From Ardenticatenales bacterium (GTDB lineage: Bacteria; Chloroflexota; Anaerolineae; Promineifilales; Promineifilaceae): a stretch of DNA of 37,982 nt. The DNA lies in the NCBI GenBank assembly GCA_020634575.1, contig JACKBM010000062.1, forward strand, positions 1-37,982, read 5' to 3'. The position numbers and the translations under genes were made by a program. Each line of letters begins with the position of its first letter. The stretch's first letter is position 1. Below, piece after piece: positions 16,415 through 24,953 of the stretch. The notes under the pieces were generated by a model. That model had not been told where the DNA came from. It did not search any database and worked only from the letters and a program-made list of their open reading frames with translations.

Positions 16415-17713
16415 ATGGCCCAGATTCCACCGCCGCTACTACTCAGAACCTTTCTCATTGGCGCCGTCCTGAAGTTGGTCGGCGTCCTGAGCGCCCTGCT
16501 GACCGCCCTCGTGCTGGTTAACCGGGTTACCCTGGATCAATGGTGGATGGCGCTGGTCAGTGCCAGTATCCTGATATTTCTGCTGTTGCCCTGGCCCTGG
16601 GCCATTTTACAGACCAGCCGCGGCGCCAATGGACGCCTCATCGCCGCCCTGACGCTGGCCATCGTCTCACCCTACGTCGACATGATTCAGAGCCTCTGGA
16701 CCCCGCTGGACGAACTCCTGACCAACCCTGATTTTATGGCCCTGGCCTGGACCCTGGACCAGGTCAACAGCGTCCATGCGCTGGGCCTTATTTTTGTCAT
16801 GTTGCCGGTGGTGCTGGCCAGCTGGCACTACGGCCGGAATGGCATGCTCATCAGCCTGGGTGCCGCCGGCCTGCTCTATGTTATCGTCCCCTTTTTGCTG
16901 CCGGCCGATTCCTTCAACTGGCTGCTCTACGGCGTCCGCGGCTTTGTCATCCTCGGCATGACCCTCATCCTGGCCACCACAACCTACGCCCTGGCCGACG
17001 CCCAGCGGCGCGAGCACCTGGCCGTAGTCACCGCCAACCGCCAGCTGGCGCAGCAAGCGATGACCATGGAGCAGCTAGCCACCGTACGCGAGCGTAACCG
17101 GTTGTCGCGCGAGCTACATGACACGCTGGCCCATTCCCTCTCTGGTACTGCCGTACAACTGCAAGCCGTCTCAACCCTGCTAAAATACGACCAGGAGCAG
17201 GCAGCGACGGAGCTGAATGTCGCGAGGGACCAGATTAAACAGGGCCTTGAAGAAGCCCGGCGGGCCATCGCCTCCTTGCGAGCGACGCCGCTGGAGGATC
17301 TGGGTTTGCGCGAAGCAATTATTGAGCGCGCCCAGACGATCAGTCGCCGGTCTGGCATGGACATACATTGTGAATTGGCCGAAATCCCCTCGCTGCCGGC
17401 CCTGACCGAACAAACGGTTTATCGCATCATGGACGAGGCGGTACTCAATGCCGAGAAACATGCTCAGGCCGAGCGGATCGTGGTCAGCCTGGTCCAGGCA
17501 GGTGATTTGATAGTGTTGACGGTGCGGGATAATGGCAGCGGTTTTGTGGAGCAGGGTGAGGGACCGGCCGGTCACCTCGGCCTGACCAGCATGCGCGAGC
17601 GCGCGAGGCTGGTCGGCGGCGATTTGCTTATCGAAAGCCGGCCCGGCGCCGGCACCAGCATCGTCGCCCAACTGCCGGCGCCCGTCAACAGGACTACTGA
17701 GGCAACCTTATGA
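16415..17713 (+). CDS. NarL-type membrane sensor histidine kinase
   Basis: A 432-residue kinase. Residues 1-195 form about six hydrophobic helices with only short outside loops, so the signal is probably sensed within or near the membrane. A linker helix (about 195-225) leads to the HisKA_3 dimerisation domain with the phosphoacceptor His235 in RNRLSRELHDTLAHSLSG, and then an HATPase_c domain: N-box DEAVLNAEKHA (Asn345), DNGSG (Asp372), GHLGLTSMRERA and GAGTSIVAQLP. This is the DesK/LiaS/NarX class that works with NarL-type regulators. A ribosome site (AGGAG) directly precedes the ATG. It is coupled to the response-regulator gene by an ATGA overlap and follows the 35-aa membrane peptide by 6 nt. 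Confidence 0.95.
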   Translation: MAQIPPPLLLRTFLIGAVLKLVGVLSALLTALVLVNRVTLDQWWMALVSASILIFLLLPWPWAILQTSRGANGRLIAALTLAIVSPYVDMIQSLWTPLDELLTNPDFMALAWTLDQVNSVHALGLIFVMLPVVLASWHYGRNGMLISLGAAGLLYVIVPFLLPADSFNWLLYGVRGFVILGMTLILATTTYALADAQRREHLAVVTANRQLAQQAMTMEQLATVRERNRLSRELHDTLAHSLSGTAVQLQAVSTLLKYDQEQAATELNVARDQIKQGLEEARRAIASLRATPLEDLGLREAIIERAQTISRRSGMDIHCELAEIPSLPALTEQTVYRIMDEAVLNAEKHAQAERIVVSLVQAGDLIVLTVRDNGSGFVEQGEGPAGHLGLTSMRERARLVGGDLLIESRPGAGTSIVAQLPAPVNRTTEATL

Positions 17714-18372
17714 TTCGCGTACTGATTTGTGACGACCAGGACGTCGTCCGCAAAGGTCTTCAGATCATCCTTTCCCATTCTGAAGGGCTGGAAGTCATTG
17801 GCCAGGCCGTTAATGGGTTGGATGGCGTACAGCAGGCGCTGGCGCAAAAACCCGATGTTGTCCTCATGGACCTGAAAATGCCGGAACTCAACGGCATCCA
17901 CGCCACCCGCCGCATCCGCCATGCCCTGCCGGAGACCCGTGTTGTCATCCTGACCACCTTCGATGGCGACGAATGGGTTTTCGACGCCATCCGCGCCGGC
18001 GCTTCCGGCTACATTTTGAAGGACGCCGATGGTGAGGAAATTGTGCAGGCTATCCGCGATGCGGCTGAGGGCAAAGCGCGCCTGGACTCCCAAATCGCGG
18101 GCAAAATTCTGACCGCGTTTAACAACATCGAACCACAAAAGCGCAGCGCTGACCCGAACGATCCGCTGCTGGAAGAGCTAACCGAGCGCGAGATGTCGAT
18201 CCTGCGGCTGATGGCCCAGGGCAAGAGCAACGCCGACATCGCCGCCGAGCTGTTCCTGGCCAACGGCACCGTCAAGAACAACGTCAGCAACATCATGAGC
18301 AAATTCCACGCCAACGACCGTACCCAGGCCGTGCTCAGCGCCCTGCGCCGCGGCATCGTCGAACTGGATTAG
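17710..18372 (+). CDS. NarL/FixJ-family response regulator (LuxR-type DNA binding)
   Basis: A 220-residue two-domain regulator. The receiver has the acidic pair in CDDQ (Asp8, Asp9), phospho-acceptor Asp54 in VVLMDLKMP, Thr82 in ILTTFDG and Lys104 in YILKDAD. The C-terminal LuxR-type helix-turn-helix covers about residues 157-217 (LTEREMSILRLMAQGKSNAD... NGTVKNNVSNIMSKF). It should be phosphorylated by the kinase encoded just before it, whose stop codon overlaps its ATG, and then bind DNA to activate transcription. Target genes cannot be told from the window. A long hairpin follows the gene. Confidence 0.96.
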   Translation: MIRVLICDDQDVVRKGLQIILSHSEGLEVIGQAVNGLDGVQQALAQKPDVVLMDLKMPELNGIHATRRIRHALPETRVVILTTFDGDEWVFDAIRAGASGYILKDADGEEIVQAIRDAAEGKARLDSQIAGKILTAFNNIEPQKRSADPNDPLLEELTEREMSILRLMAQGKSNADIAAELFLANGTVKNNVSNIMSKFHANDRTQAVLSALRRGIVELD

Positions 18373-18377
18373 CTGGC

Positions 18378-18428
18378 GAGGGGTTGCCGACCCGTCGGGT
18401 CCGGTACCCGACGGGTCGGCAACCCCTC
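18378..18428. repeat. Perfect 23-bp inverted repeat after the response regulator; possible terminator
   Basis: GAGGGGTTGCCGACCCGTCG plus GGT (18378-18400) pairs perfectly with 18406-18428 around the 5-nt loop CCGGT. There is no T-run, so factor-independent termination is uncertain. Each arm also holds the smaller palindrome ACCCGTCGGGT / ACCCGACGGGT, so a cruciform is possible. A related sequence follows prfC at 20176-20213; prfC is thus bracketed by two members of one repeat family. Confidence 0.8.
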
Positions 18429-18547
18429 AACCTATTTCGCCATATTGCGGTCACCTTCGCTTTTTGTTATCCTTAATCCCGTTACCAAAGAAGCTATTAT
18501 TTTCGCGGTCACGCCTCGTTCGTGGCCGTTTTTTCTGTTAGGAACTC

Positions 18548-20167
18548 ATGAGCACACTCGAACAAGTCGACCTCAACCAGTTGCGGCACGAGGTCAGCAA
18601 ACGGCGCACCTTCGCCATCATCTCTCATCCCGACGCCGGCAAGACCACCTTGACCGAAAAGTTGCTGCTTTACGGCAATGCCATTCACCTGGCCGGCAGC
18701 GTCCGCGCCCGGCGCAACCAGCGCAGCGCCACCTCAGACTGGATGAAAATGGAGCAGGAACGCGGCATTTCGATCACCTCAACCGTGCTCCAGTTCCCCT
18801 ACAAGGACCACGTCGTCAACCTGCTGGACACGCCCGGTCATCAGGATTTCTCGGAGGATACCTACCGCACCCTGACCGCCGCCGACAGCGCCGTGATGGT
18901 GCTGGACGCGGCCCGCGGCGTCGAGGCCCAGACATTGAAGCTATTTGAAGTCTGCCGCCAGCGGGGTATTCCCGTCTTTACCTTCATCAACAAGATGGAC
19001 CGGCCGGCGCTGGATGCTATCGGCCTGCTGGACGAAGTCGAGAATGTGCTGGGTATGCAGCCCGTGCCCATGAACTGGCCCATCGGCGACGGCGATACCT
19101 TCATGGGTGTCTACGACCGGGCCAGCGAGACCGTCCACCTCTACGACCGCACCGTCCGCAACCAGACCATTTCACCCGAATACGAAACTGGCCTGGACGA
19201 TCCGCGCATCGAGCAGACTCTCAGCAGTTCCCAGTTTGAGGATCTGCATGTCAATATCGGCCTGTTGGATGAGCTGGCCACCTTTGACCATGATGAGGTG
19301 ATGGCCGGCCGGCAGACGCCCGTCTATTTCGGCAGCGCCCTGACCAACTTCGGCGTCCAACTCTTCCTGGACGACTTTGTCCGCTACGCCCCGGCCCCGG
19401 CCGCTTATCCCAGCGATGCCGGCGAGATTGAACCAGATAGCCCGGAATTCTCCGGCTTTGTCTTCAAAATCCAGGCCAATATGAACCCGAAACATCGGGA
19501 CAGCGTCGCCTTTGTGCGCGTCTGCAGCGGCAAGTTTGAGCGCAACATGACCGTCAACCAGGCCCGCACCGGCAAAACCATTCGCCTGCCCCGGCCCTAC
19601 AAATTCTTCGCCGAAGAGCGGGAAGTGGTCGATGATGCCTTTCCCGGCGACATTATTGGTCTGCCCGGCAACCGCGCCTTCAACATCGGCGATACGATTA
19701 GCGAGGGTAAGCCATTCAACTTTGCGCCAATTCCCCGCTTCCCGGCGGAGCATTTTGCCCGGCTGATCAACAGCGACATCAGCAAGCAGAAACAGTTTGC
19801 CAAGGGGCTGGAACAGCTCGGCACCGAAGGCGCCGTCCAGGTCCTCTACCAGGTCGATTCCCTGCGCCGCGACCCGATTCTGGCCGTTGTGGGTGTGCTA
19901 CAGTTTGAAGTTGTGCAGGCCCGGATGGAGACGGAATACAACGTCAACACCCGCCTGGAGATGCTGCCGCACCAGCTGGCTCGCTGGGTTGAGGGGCCGG
20001 AGAAGCAGATTGAAGAGCTGCCCTGGCGCTACGGCATGATGAAGACCGAAGATCTGGACGGCCGCCTGGTCGCCCTCTTCAGCTCGCCCCATGAACTCAG
20101 CTACTACAGCGAGAAATACCCCGACATCAAGTTCCTGGCCACCGCCAACCAGACCAGCACCGGGTAA
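18548..20167 (+). CDS. prfC: Peptide chain release factor 3 (RF3)
   Basis: A 539-residue translational GTPase that recycles RF1 and RF2 from the ribosome after termination. GTP-binding motifs are intact: G1 SHPDAGKTT (residues 26-34), switch I with the invariant Thr in ERGISITSTV, G3 DTPGHQDF (94-101) and G4 NKMD (148-151). The N-terminal QLRHEVSKRRTFAIISHPD and the C-terminal LGTEGAVQVLYQ / VGVLQFEVVQARMETEYNV are RF3-specific and separate it from EF-G or TetM-type proteins. Length fits the family (529 in E. coli). ATG preceded by TAGGA. It appears to be a single gene between two related palindromic repeats. Confidence 0.97.
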   Translation: MSTLEQVDLNQLRHEVSKRRTFAIISHPDAGKTTLTEKLLLYGNAIHLAGSVRARRNQRSATSDWMKMEQERGISITSTVLQFPYKDHVVNLLDTPGHQDFSEDTYRTLTAADSAVMVLDAARGVEAQTLKLFEVCRQRGIPVFTFINKMDRPALDAIGLLDEVENVLGMQPVPMNWPIGDGDTFMGVYDRASETVHLYDRTVRNQTISPEYETGLDDPRIEQTLSSSQFEDLHVNIGLLDELATFDHDEVMAGRQTPVYFGSALTNFGVQLFLDDFVRYAPAPAAYPSDAGEIEPDSPEFSGFVFKIQANMNPKHRDSVAFVRVCSGKFERNMTVNQARTGKTIRLPRPYKFFAEEREVVDDAFPGDIIGLPGNRAFNIGDTISEGKPFNFAPIPRFPAEHFARLINSDISKQKQFAKGLEQLGTEGAVQVLYQVDSLRRDPILAVVGVLQFEVVQARMETEYNVNTRLEMLPHQLARWVEGPEKQIEELPWRYGMMKTEDLDGRLVALFSSPHELSYYSEKYPDIKFLATANQTSTG

Positions 20168-20175
20168 GCGGTCGG

Positions 20176-20213
20176 CCAACCCCGTAACCCGACGGGTTGG
20201 GGGCAACCCCTCA
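20176..20213. repeat. Palindromic repeat after prfC, related to the one before it
   Basis: CCAACCC (20176-20182) pairs with GGGTTGG (20194-20200), and GGGTTG can alternatively pair with CAACCC at 20204-20209. The inner ACCCGACGGGT and the outer GCAACCCCTC match the right arm of the 18378-18428 repeat. It lies 8 nt after the prfC stop and could serve as its transcription end. Confidence 0.6.
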
Positions 20214-20226
20214 CCACGAAAATGGG

Positions 20227-20232
20227 TATAAT
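20227..20232 (+). promoter_or_regulatory. Consensus -10 box (TATAAT) next to a start codon
   Basis: A perfect TATAAT lies 10 nt before the ATG at 20243. No -35 hexamer at a normal distance is apparent because the upstream DNA is the palindromic repeat. If active, it would make a nearly leaderless message and would exclude the in-frame ATG at 20222, which lies upstream of the box. Confidence 0.35.
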
Positions 20233-20242
20233 CGCCGCTGCG

Positions 20243-20530
20243 ATGAAGCGGAATGCGATGGCGGCGTTGGCCGCCGGTCTGTTGTTAATCCTGAGCGGCG
20301 CCTGGGCCGGGTTAAATCGGCCGGGCCTGGCCGGGCTCAGCTTGTTGCCGGGTTTTGCCCTGTTGAGCAGTGGCGCCTGGCTCTGGTTACATGGGATGCC
20401 GCGGGAGGAGGGAACCGGCCGGTTGCCAACCTGGTGGCGCAACGGCCTCCTCACCGTCATCTTCGTCGCTATCCTGACCGGCGCTGCCTTCTGGGTCCTG
20501 CTCAGCGCCCTGGTTCATGCCAATCCTTAA
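20243..20530 (+). CDS. Small three-helix membrane protein of unknown function
   Basis: A 95-residue hydrophobic protein (102 if begun at the ATG at 20222). Two closely packed helices (AMAALAAGLLLILSGAWAGL and LSLLPGFALLSSGAWLWLHG), a short charged loop (MPREEGTGRLPTWWR) and a third helix (LLTVIFVAILTGAAFWVLLSAL) are evident. No family is recognised. The end lies 19 nt before the ATG of the S10 peptidase gene, so the two are likely co-transcribed. Confidence 0.65.
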   Translation: MKRNAMAALAAGLLLILSGAWAGLNRPGLAGLSLLPGFALLSSGAWLWLHGMPREEGTGRLPTWWRNGLLTVIFVAILTGAAFWVLLSALVHANP

Positions 20531-20549
20531 GTCCCACGCTGGAGTCGAA

Positions 20550-22034
20550 ATGTCCCATAACGAGAAAAAAGACGACAAGAAAAATAACGTGCCCGAGTTT
20601 ACGCCGGAAATGCCCACCGACCAGGCGGTGACCACGCAGCACCAGTTCACCATCGGGGGCCAGACCCTGAGCTACACAGCTACCGCCGGCAACATCGTCC
20701 TCAAGGAAGAAGACGGCAAACCGAAAGCAACCATTTTTTACATCGCCTACACATTGGATGGCGTCGAGAATCTCGCCGACCGGCCGCTTACATTCTCCTT
20801 CAATGGCGGGCCCGGCTCAGCCTCCATCTGGCTGCATCTGGGCGTTCTTGGTCCGCGCCGGGTGTTGATGGACGATGTGGGTAATCCCCTCCCGCCGCCC
20901 TACAAGCTGGTCAACAACGACTATTCGCTGCTGGATGTGACCGACCTCGTCTTCATCGATCCGGTTACCACCGGCTACAGTCGCGCTGTGCCCGGCGAAA
21001 AGCCGGAGCAATATTACAATTTTGATGCCGACATCGAATCCGTTGGCGAGTTCATTCGCCTCTACACCACGCGCAACCGGCGCTGGAGCTCGGCCAAATT
21101 CTTGATCGGCGAGAGCTACGGCACCACCCGGGCCGCCGGCCTGGCTGGCCACCTGCAGGATCGCCACGGCATGTACCTGAATGGGCTGATGCTCATCTCC
21201 AGCATCCTCAATTTCCAGACCGCCCGCTTCACCACCGGCAACGATCTGCCCTTCATCACTTTCCTGCCCACCTACACCGCCACCGCCTGGTATCACAACC
21301 AGCTGGCTGAAGATCTTCAGGCCGATCTGCAGAAAGCGCTAACCGAGGCCAAAGCGTTTGCTGAAAATGAATATTCCCTGGCGCTGATGAAAGGCAGTAA
21401 CCTCTCCGACAGCGAACGGGCCGACATCGTCGCTAAACTGGCCCGCTATACAGGTCTGTCCGCAGATTACATTGAACAGACTGACTTGCGCGTGAACATC
21501 CACCGCTTTGTCAAACAGCTCCTGCGCCACGAGCATCGCACTGTCGGCCGCCTGGACAGCCGCTTCAAGGGCATCGACCGGGATGCTGCCGGTTCATACC
21601 ACGAATATGATCCCAGCCTGATCACCATCCAGGGCACTTACACCGGCACTTTCCACGATTACGTGCGCCGCGATCTCAACTACGAAAACGACATTCCCTA
21701 CGAGGTGCTCAGCAACCGCGTACGCCCCTGGAACTATAACCAGAAAGCGCATCCCGACTCGTTCCTGGATGTCGGCGAGATCCTGCGCGATGCGATGCAC
21801 AAGAATCCCTACCTGAAAATCTTTGTGGCCAATGGCTATTACGATCTGGCCACGCCTTACTACGCGACCGAATACACCTTCAGCCACCTCGGCCTGAATC
21901 CCGAGCGGCAGAACAACATTGAAATGAGTTATTACGAAGCGGGTCATATGATGTATGTTCATTTGCCGTCGCTCATCCAGCTCAAAGAGGATCTGACCCG
22001 GTTTGTGCAACAGGCCGCCAGCCAGGAGGCGTAA
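20550..22034 (+). CDS. S10 family serine carboxypeptidase-like protein
   Basis: A 494-residue alpha/beta-hydrolase peptidase. The oxyanion-hole motif FNGGPGSAS (about residues 84-92) and DPVTTGYSRA precede the nucleophile Ser189 in IGESYGTT. The acid is Asp432 in YYDLATPY and the base His466 in YYEAGHMMYVH, so the full S10 triad is present in the expected order. Family enzymes remove C-terminal amino acids from peptides, best at acidic pH. The protein begins MSHNEKKDDKKNNVPEF, highly charged and without a signal peptide, which is odd for a family whose members are usually exported or lysosomal. ATG 20550 is chosen because of GGAG at a good distance; an ATG at 20517 lacks this. It overlaps the next gene by one base (TAATG). 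Confidence 0.93.
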   Translation: MSHNEKKDDKKNNVPEFTPEMPTDQAVTTQHQFTIGGQTLSYTATAGNIVLKEEDGKPKATIFYIAYTLDGVENLADRPLTFSFNGGPGSASIWLHLGVLGPRRVLMDDVGNPLPPPYKLVNNDYSLLDVTDLVFIDPVTTGYSRAVPGEKPEQYYNFDADIESVGEFIRLYTTRNRRWSSAKFLIGESYGTTRAAGLAGHLQDRHGMYLNGLMLISSILNFQTARFTTGNDLPFITFLPTYTATAWYHNQLAEDLQADLQKALTEAKAFAENEYSLALMKGSNLSDSERADIVAKLARYTGLSADYIEQTDLRVNIHRFVKQLLRHEHRTVGRLDSRFKGIDRDAAGSYHEYDPSLITIQGTYTGTFHDYVRRDLNYENDIPYEVLSNRVRPWNYNQKAHPDSFLDVGEILRDAMHKNPYLKIFVANGYYDLATPYYATEYTFSHLGLNPERQNNIEMSYYEAGHMMYVHLPSLIQLKEDLTRFVQQAASQEA

Positions 22035-22360
22035 TGGATTTTGACCAGTATTACGTCGTCATCCTGAAGAAAGGGCCGAACTGGACGGGCGAGCCGACGC
22101 CTGAGCTGGAAGCGCTCCAGAGTCGTCATCTGGCGCACCTCCGTCAGCTGCATGAGCAAGGGTTGAACTTGATCTCCGGCCCCATCGAAGATCACGGCGA
22201 CATGGACCGCCGCGGCATCAGCATCTACCGCTTTGACGCCTTCCCTTCCGTCGCGGCGCTGCAAGCTGAAGTTGAGGCGGACCCGATGTTTGAAATCGGG
22301 CACCTGGCGGCTGATTATCTGACCTGGTATGTGCCCAAGGGCAGCAGCCTCGGAGCGTAA
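22034..22360 (+). CDS. YciI-like (YCII domain) protein
   Basis: A 108-residue protein with the ferredoxin-like YCII pattern: a first strand YYVVILKKGPNW, the helix LQSRHLAHLRQLHEQGLNLISGPI with its conserved His, then SIYRFDAFPSVAALQAEVEADPMF and the closing strand. YciI relatives include putative dehydrochlorinase-like or muconolactone-isomerase-like enzymes, but most have no known function. The start ATG shares a base with the stop of the peptidase gene, which indicates translational coupling; the pairing with a peptidase is not one I recognise. Confidence 0.85.
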   Translation: MDFDQYYVVILKKGPNWTGEPTPELEALQSRHLAHLRQLHEQGLNLISGPIEDHGDMDRRGISIYRFDAFPSVAALQAEVEADPMFEIGHLAADYLTWYVPKGSSLGA

Positions 22361-22367
22361 ACGGTCA

Positions 22368-23261
22368 ATGAGTGAAAGCCCGCCCAAACAACGCTCGCTG
22401 GTCCGGCGCATTGTTCGTATTCCCCCAGTCACGCTGATACTGGGTTTTGTCTTTGTGGCGTTGCCAATGGTTGTGATTGGCCCCGTGCTAAATCCACTGC
22501 CCGGCTTTCTTTTGCCGGAAAGCCCCTGGCGTGACGTCTTGTCGCTGTTACTGTCTTTAATTCGGGCGGCGGTAGCTGTGGTTGCCTACTGGTTGTTTGT
22601 GCATTGGGTGGAGGACCGGCCGGTCCCCGAAGTTAGCCTCGCCAAAGCCGTACCAGAGTTCCTCAGCGGCCTGGCAGCCGGTAGCATCCTCTTTGTCCTG
22701 ACCATCGGCACAATCTGGCTGCTTGGTTACTACCAGGTGGTGTCCATCAATGGCTTGGCCTTCATCTGGGCGCCGCTGGCGACAGCCGTCATGGCCGGCA
22801 TCGTGGAGGAAATCCTATTCCGGGCCTTGCTGTTTCGCCTTTTTGAAGAGTGGCTGGGCAGCTGGATGGCGCTCGGCATTTCGGCGCTCTTCTTCGGCTT
22901 TGCCCACGGCGCCAACCCCAACGCCACAATCGTCAGCAGCGCCGCCATCGCCCTGGAAGCAGGTCTGCTCCTGGCTGCGGCCTACATGGTGACGCGGCGG
23001 CTCTGGCTGGCCGCCGGCATCCACCTGGCCTGGAACTTCGTCCAGGGCGGCATCTTCGGCGTGGCCGTCTCCGGCATTGCGCAAACTGGCCTGCTTGAAG
23101 CCAACCTGAGCGGGCCGGCGCTGCTCTCCGGCGGCGAGTTCGGCGCCGAAGCCTCCCTCGTCGCCGTCATTTTCTGCCTTTTGCTGGCAGTCGCCTTCCT
23201 CTACCAGGCCCGCAACAAGTTTGTACCCGCGCCGTGGCAACGGCAAAAATCCGCGCTTTAA
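22368..23261 (+). CDS. CPBP-family intramembrane metalloprotease
   Basis: A 297-residue membrane protein with about eight hydrophobic segments. The CPBP (CAAX-protease/bacteriocin-processing, Abi) motifs are clear: EEILFR (Glu147-Glu148, Arg152), FFGFAHG with His180 and HLAWNFVQG with His219 and Asn223. These residues form the intramembrane active site of Rce1-like proteases. In bacteria members process peptides or protect against bacteriocins; the substrate here is unknown. The ATG at 22368, 7 nt after the YciI stop, is preferred to a longer frame that runs through that gene. It ends just before the rtcB promoter. Confidence 0.92.
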   Translation: MSESPPKQRSLVRRIVRIPPVTLILGFVFVALPMVVIGPVLNPLPGFLLPESPWRDVLSLLLSLIRAAVAVVAYWLFVHWVEDRPVPEVSLAKAVPEFLSGLAAGSILFVLTIGTIWLLGYYQVVSINGLAFIWAPLATAVMAGIVEEILFRALLFRLFEEWLGSWMALGISALFFGFAHGANPNATIVSSAAIALEAGLLLAAAYMVTRRLWLAAGIHLAWNFVQGGIFGVAVSGIAQTGLLEANLSGPALLSGGEFGAEASLVAVIFCLLLAVAFLYQARNKFVPAPWQRQKSAL

Positions 23262-23284
23262 CTAATCGGCCTGGTATGTATAAT
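23257..23284 (+). promoter_or_regulatory. Probable promoter of rtcB
   Basis: TTTAAC at 23257-23262, a 16-bp spacer and a consensus TATAAT at 23279-23284 lie upstream of the rtcB ATG at 23333, giving a leader of about 40 nt. The -35 box overlaps the last codons of the CPBP gene. Confidence 0.5.
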
Positions 23285-23332
23285 GTTCGATTGGACCGAC
23301 CCCAAACGGCGGCCCAAGGAACAGGATCTCTC

Positions 23333-24709
23333 ATGAAAGCGCGCGAATTAGCCAAATTAGGCGTCCCCCAATCTGTCCGCCACCTGGCGGGGATGGCGGT
23401 GCGCGAAGCCCGTCGCAATGGCACATCCAAGGATAAGATCCGGCAGATGCTCCGTGCCGTCATCGAAGAGCCGGAGAAATACAGCCGCCACGCCCTGTAC
23501 GGCGAACTGGCCGAGGGCATCCTGGCGCTGTCACCGGCCGAAAAGCCGTTCCAACCGCGTGAAGAGCTGGCGCCGTTCCAGATCTGGGGCGATGGGCTGG
23601 ATTACAAAGCCATCGAACAGATGAAAAACGCCGCCTCCCTGCCGGTCGCCGTGCGCGGCGCCATGATGCCGGATGCCCATGTCGGCTACGGGCTGCCCAT
23701 CGGCGGCGTTCTGGCCACGCGCAATAGCGTCATCCCCTACGCAGTCGGCGTCGATATCGCCTGCCGCATGAAGCTGACCGTGCTGGACATGAATCCGCAC
23801 GTGCTCATCAGCGAGCCGGAACGGTTGATCACCGTCCTGCGCGAAGAAACGCGCTTCGGCAAAGGGGCCAACTTCCGCAAGCCGCGCGAACACGCGGTGA
23901 TGGATGAGGATTGGTCGGTTACCCAAATCACACGTAACCTGAAAGACAAAGCGTGGAGCCAGCTAGGTACAAGCGGTGGCGGCAACCATTTCGTCGAGTT
24001 CGGCCTCATCCATTTTGCTGAAGCGGAGCTCGGGATTGAGCCCGGCAGTTACCTGGCGCTGCTCAGCCACAGCGGCAGCCGCGGCCCTGGCGCCATGGTG
24101 GCCAACCATTACAGCAAAGCGGCCCGCGCCGCCCAGCCGCATCTGCCCACTCACCTTGGCCACCTGGCCTGGCTGGACCTGGATAGTGAGGATGGTCAGG
24201 CATACTGGGCGGCCATGGAATTGATGGGGCACTATGCCGCCGCCAACCATGCCTGCATTCATGACCACGTCAGCCGCGCCCTGGGAACCAAAGCGCTGCT
24301 GTCTGTCGAGAACCATCACAACTTCGCCTGGAAAGAGACCTACGACGGCGAAGAACTCATCATCCACCGCAAGGGCGCGACACCGGCCGGTCCCGGCGTC
24401 CTCGGCGTCATCCCCGGTTCGATGGCGGATCCCGCCTTCCTGGTCCGTGGCGTGGGCTCTGACGCCGCGCTCAACTCCGCCGCCCATGGCGCGGGCCGAC
24501 GAATGAGCCGCAAAGAGGCCAAGCAACAGTTCCGTTGGGCCAACGTCCGTCCTTACCTCGAGGAGCGCCAGGTCACCCTGCTCTCAGCCGGGCTGGACGA
24601 AGTGCCCATGGCCTACAAGAACATCGCCGAGGTCATGGCAGCCCAGGCCGACCTGGTCGAAGTCATCGCCCGCTTTGAACCCCGCCTGGTCAAAATGGCC
24701 GACGATTAA
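23333..24709 (+). CDS. rtcB: RtcB-family RNA ligase with N-terminal extension
   Basis: A 458-residue GTP- and Mn-dependent RNA ligase that joins 2',3'-cyclic-phosphate (or 3'-phosphate) and 5'-hydroxyl ends. Metal and nucleotide residues are visible: PDAHVGYG (Asp114, His116), VGVDIACRM (Cys144), TSGGGNHFVE (His219), LSHSGSRG (His246), ENHHN (His328, His329) and AHGAGRRMSR, in which His385 should be the guanylated residue. E. coli RtcB is about 50 residues shorter. Here residues 1 to about 70 (MKARELAKLGVPQSVRHLAG...) form a helical extension before the core, as in one RtcB subgroup. No archease or RtcA gene is adjacent. AGGA precedes the ATG by about 6 nt; the open frame upstream to 23234 overlaps the previous gene and is not used. 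Confidence 0.95.
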   Translation: MKARELAKLGVPQSVRHLAGMAVREARRNGTSKDKIRQMLRAVIEEPEKYSRHALYGELAEGILALSPAEKPFQPREELAPFQIWGDGLDYKAIEQMKNAASLPVAVRGAMMPDAHVGYGLPIGGVLATRNSVIPYAVGVDIACRMKLTVLDMNPHVLISEPERLITVLREETRFGKGANFRKPREHAVMDEDWSVTQITRNLKDKAWSQLGTSGGGNHFVEFGLIHFAEAELGIEPGSYLALLSHSGSRGPGAMVANHYSKAARAAQPHLPTHLGHLAWLDLDSEDGQAYWAAMELMGHYAAANHACIHDHVSRALGTKALLSVENHHNFAWKETYDGEELIIHRKGATPAGPGVLGVIPGSMADPAFLVRGVGSDAALNSAAHGAGRRMSRKEAKQQFRWANVRPYLEERQVTLLSAGLDEVPMAYKNIAEVMAAQADLVEVIARFEPRLVKMADD

Positions 24710-24723
24710 TTACCGTCCCGCCT

Positions 24724-24782
24724 ACCTCCGGGAGGCCCAGTAGGCGCCAGTCTCGCCAACATCGGTAGGGCCTCCCGGAGGT
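24724..24782. terminator. 15-bp perfect inverted repeat after rtcB; possible terminator
   Basis: ACCTCCGGGAGGCCC at 24724-24738 pairs perfectly with GGGCCTCCCGGAGGT at 24768-24782 around a 29-nt loop. No T-run follows, so it may be a repeat element or a factor-dependent end. It lies 14 nt after the rtcB stop codon. Confidence 0.55.
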
Positions 24783-24953
24783 TAGCTGGTGCTACACTCA
24801 ACGCGGGTAATGAGGTTTTTCCGCCACCAAATTGGCCAGATTCATCGATTGCTAATCCACAGGAATAAATGCCAGGATTGTGAACATAAGCCGTGCCTGA
24901 GTTTGCCGGCGTGAGTTTGGCCAACCGGCCGGTTCCAGAGACAATACCCGGCA

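Noticed and set aside
23234..23332. N-terminal extension of RtcB from a GTG at 23234
   Set aside because: It would overlap the CPBP gene end and span the probable promoter; the ATG at 23333 has a ribosome site.
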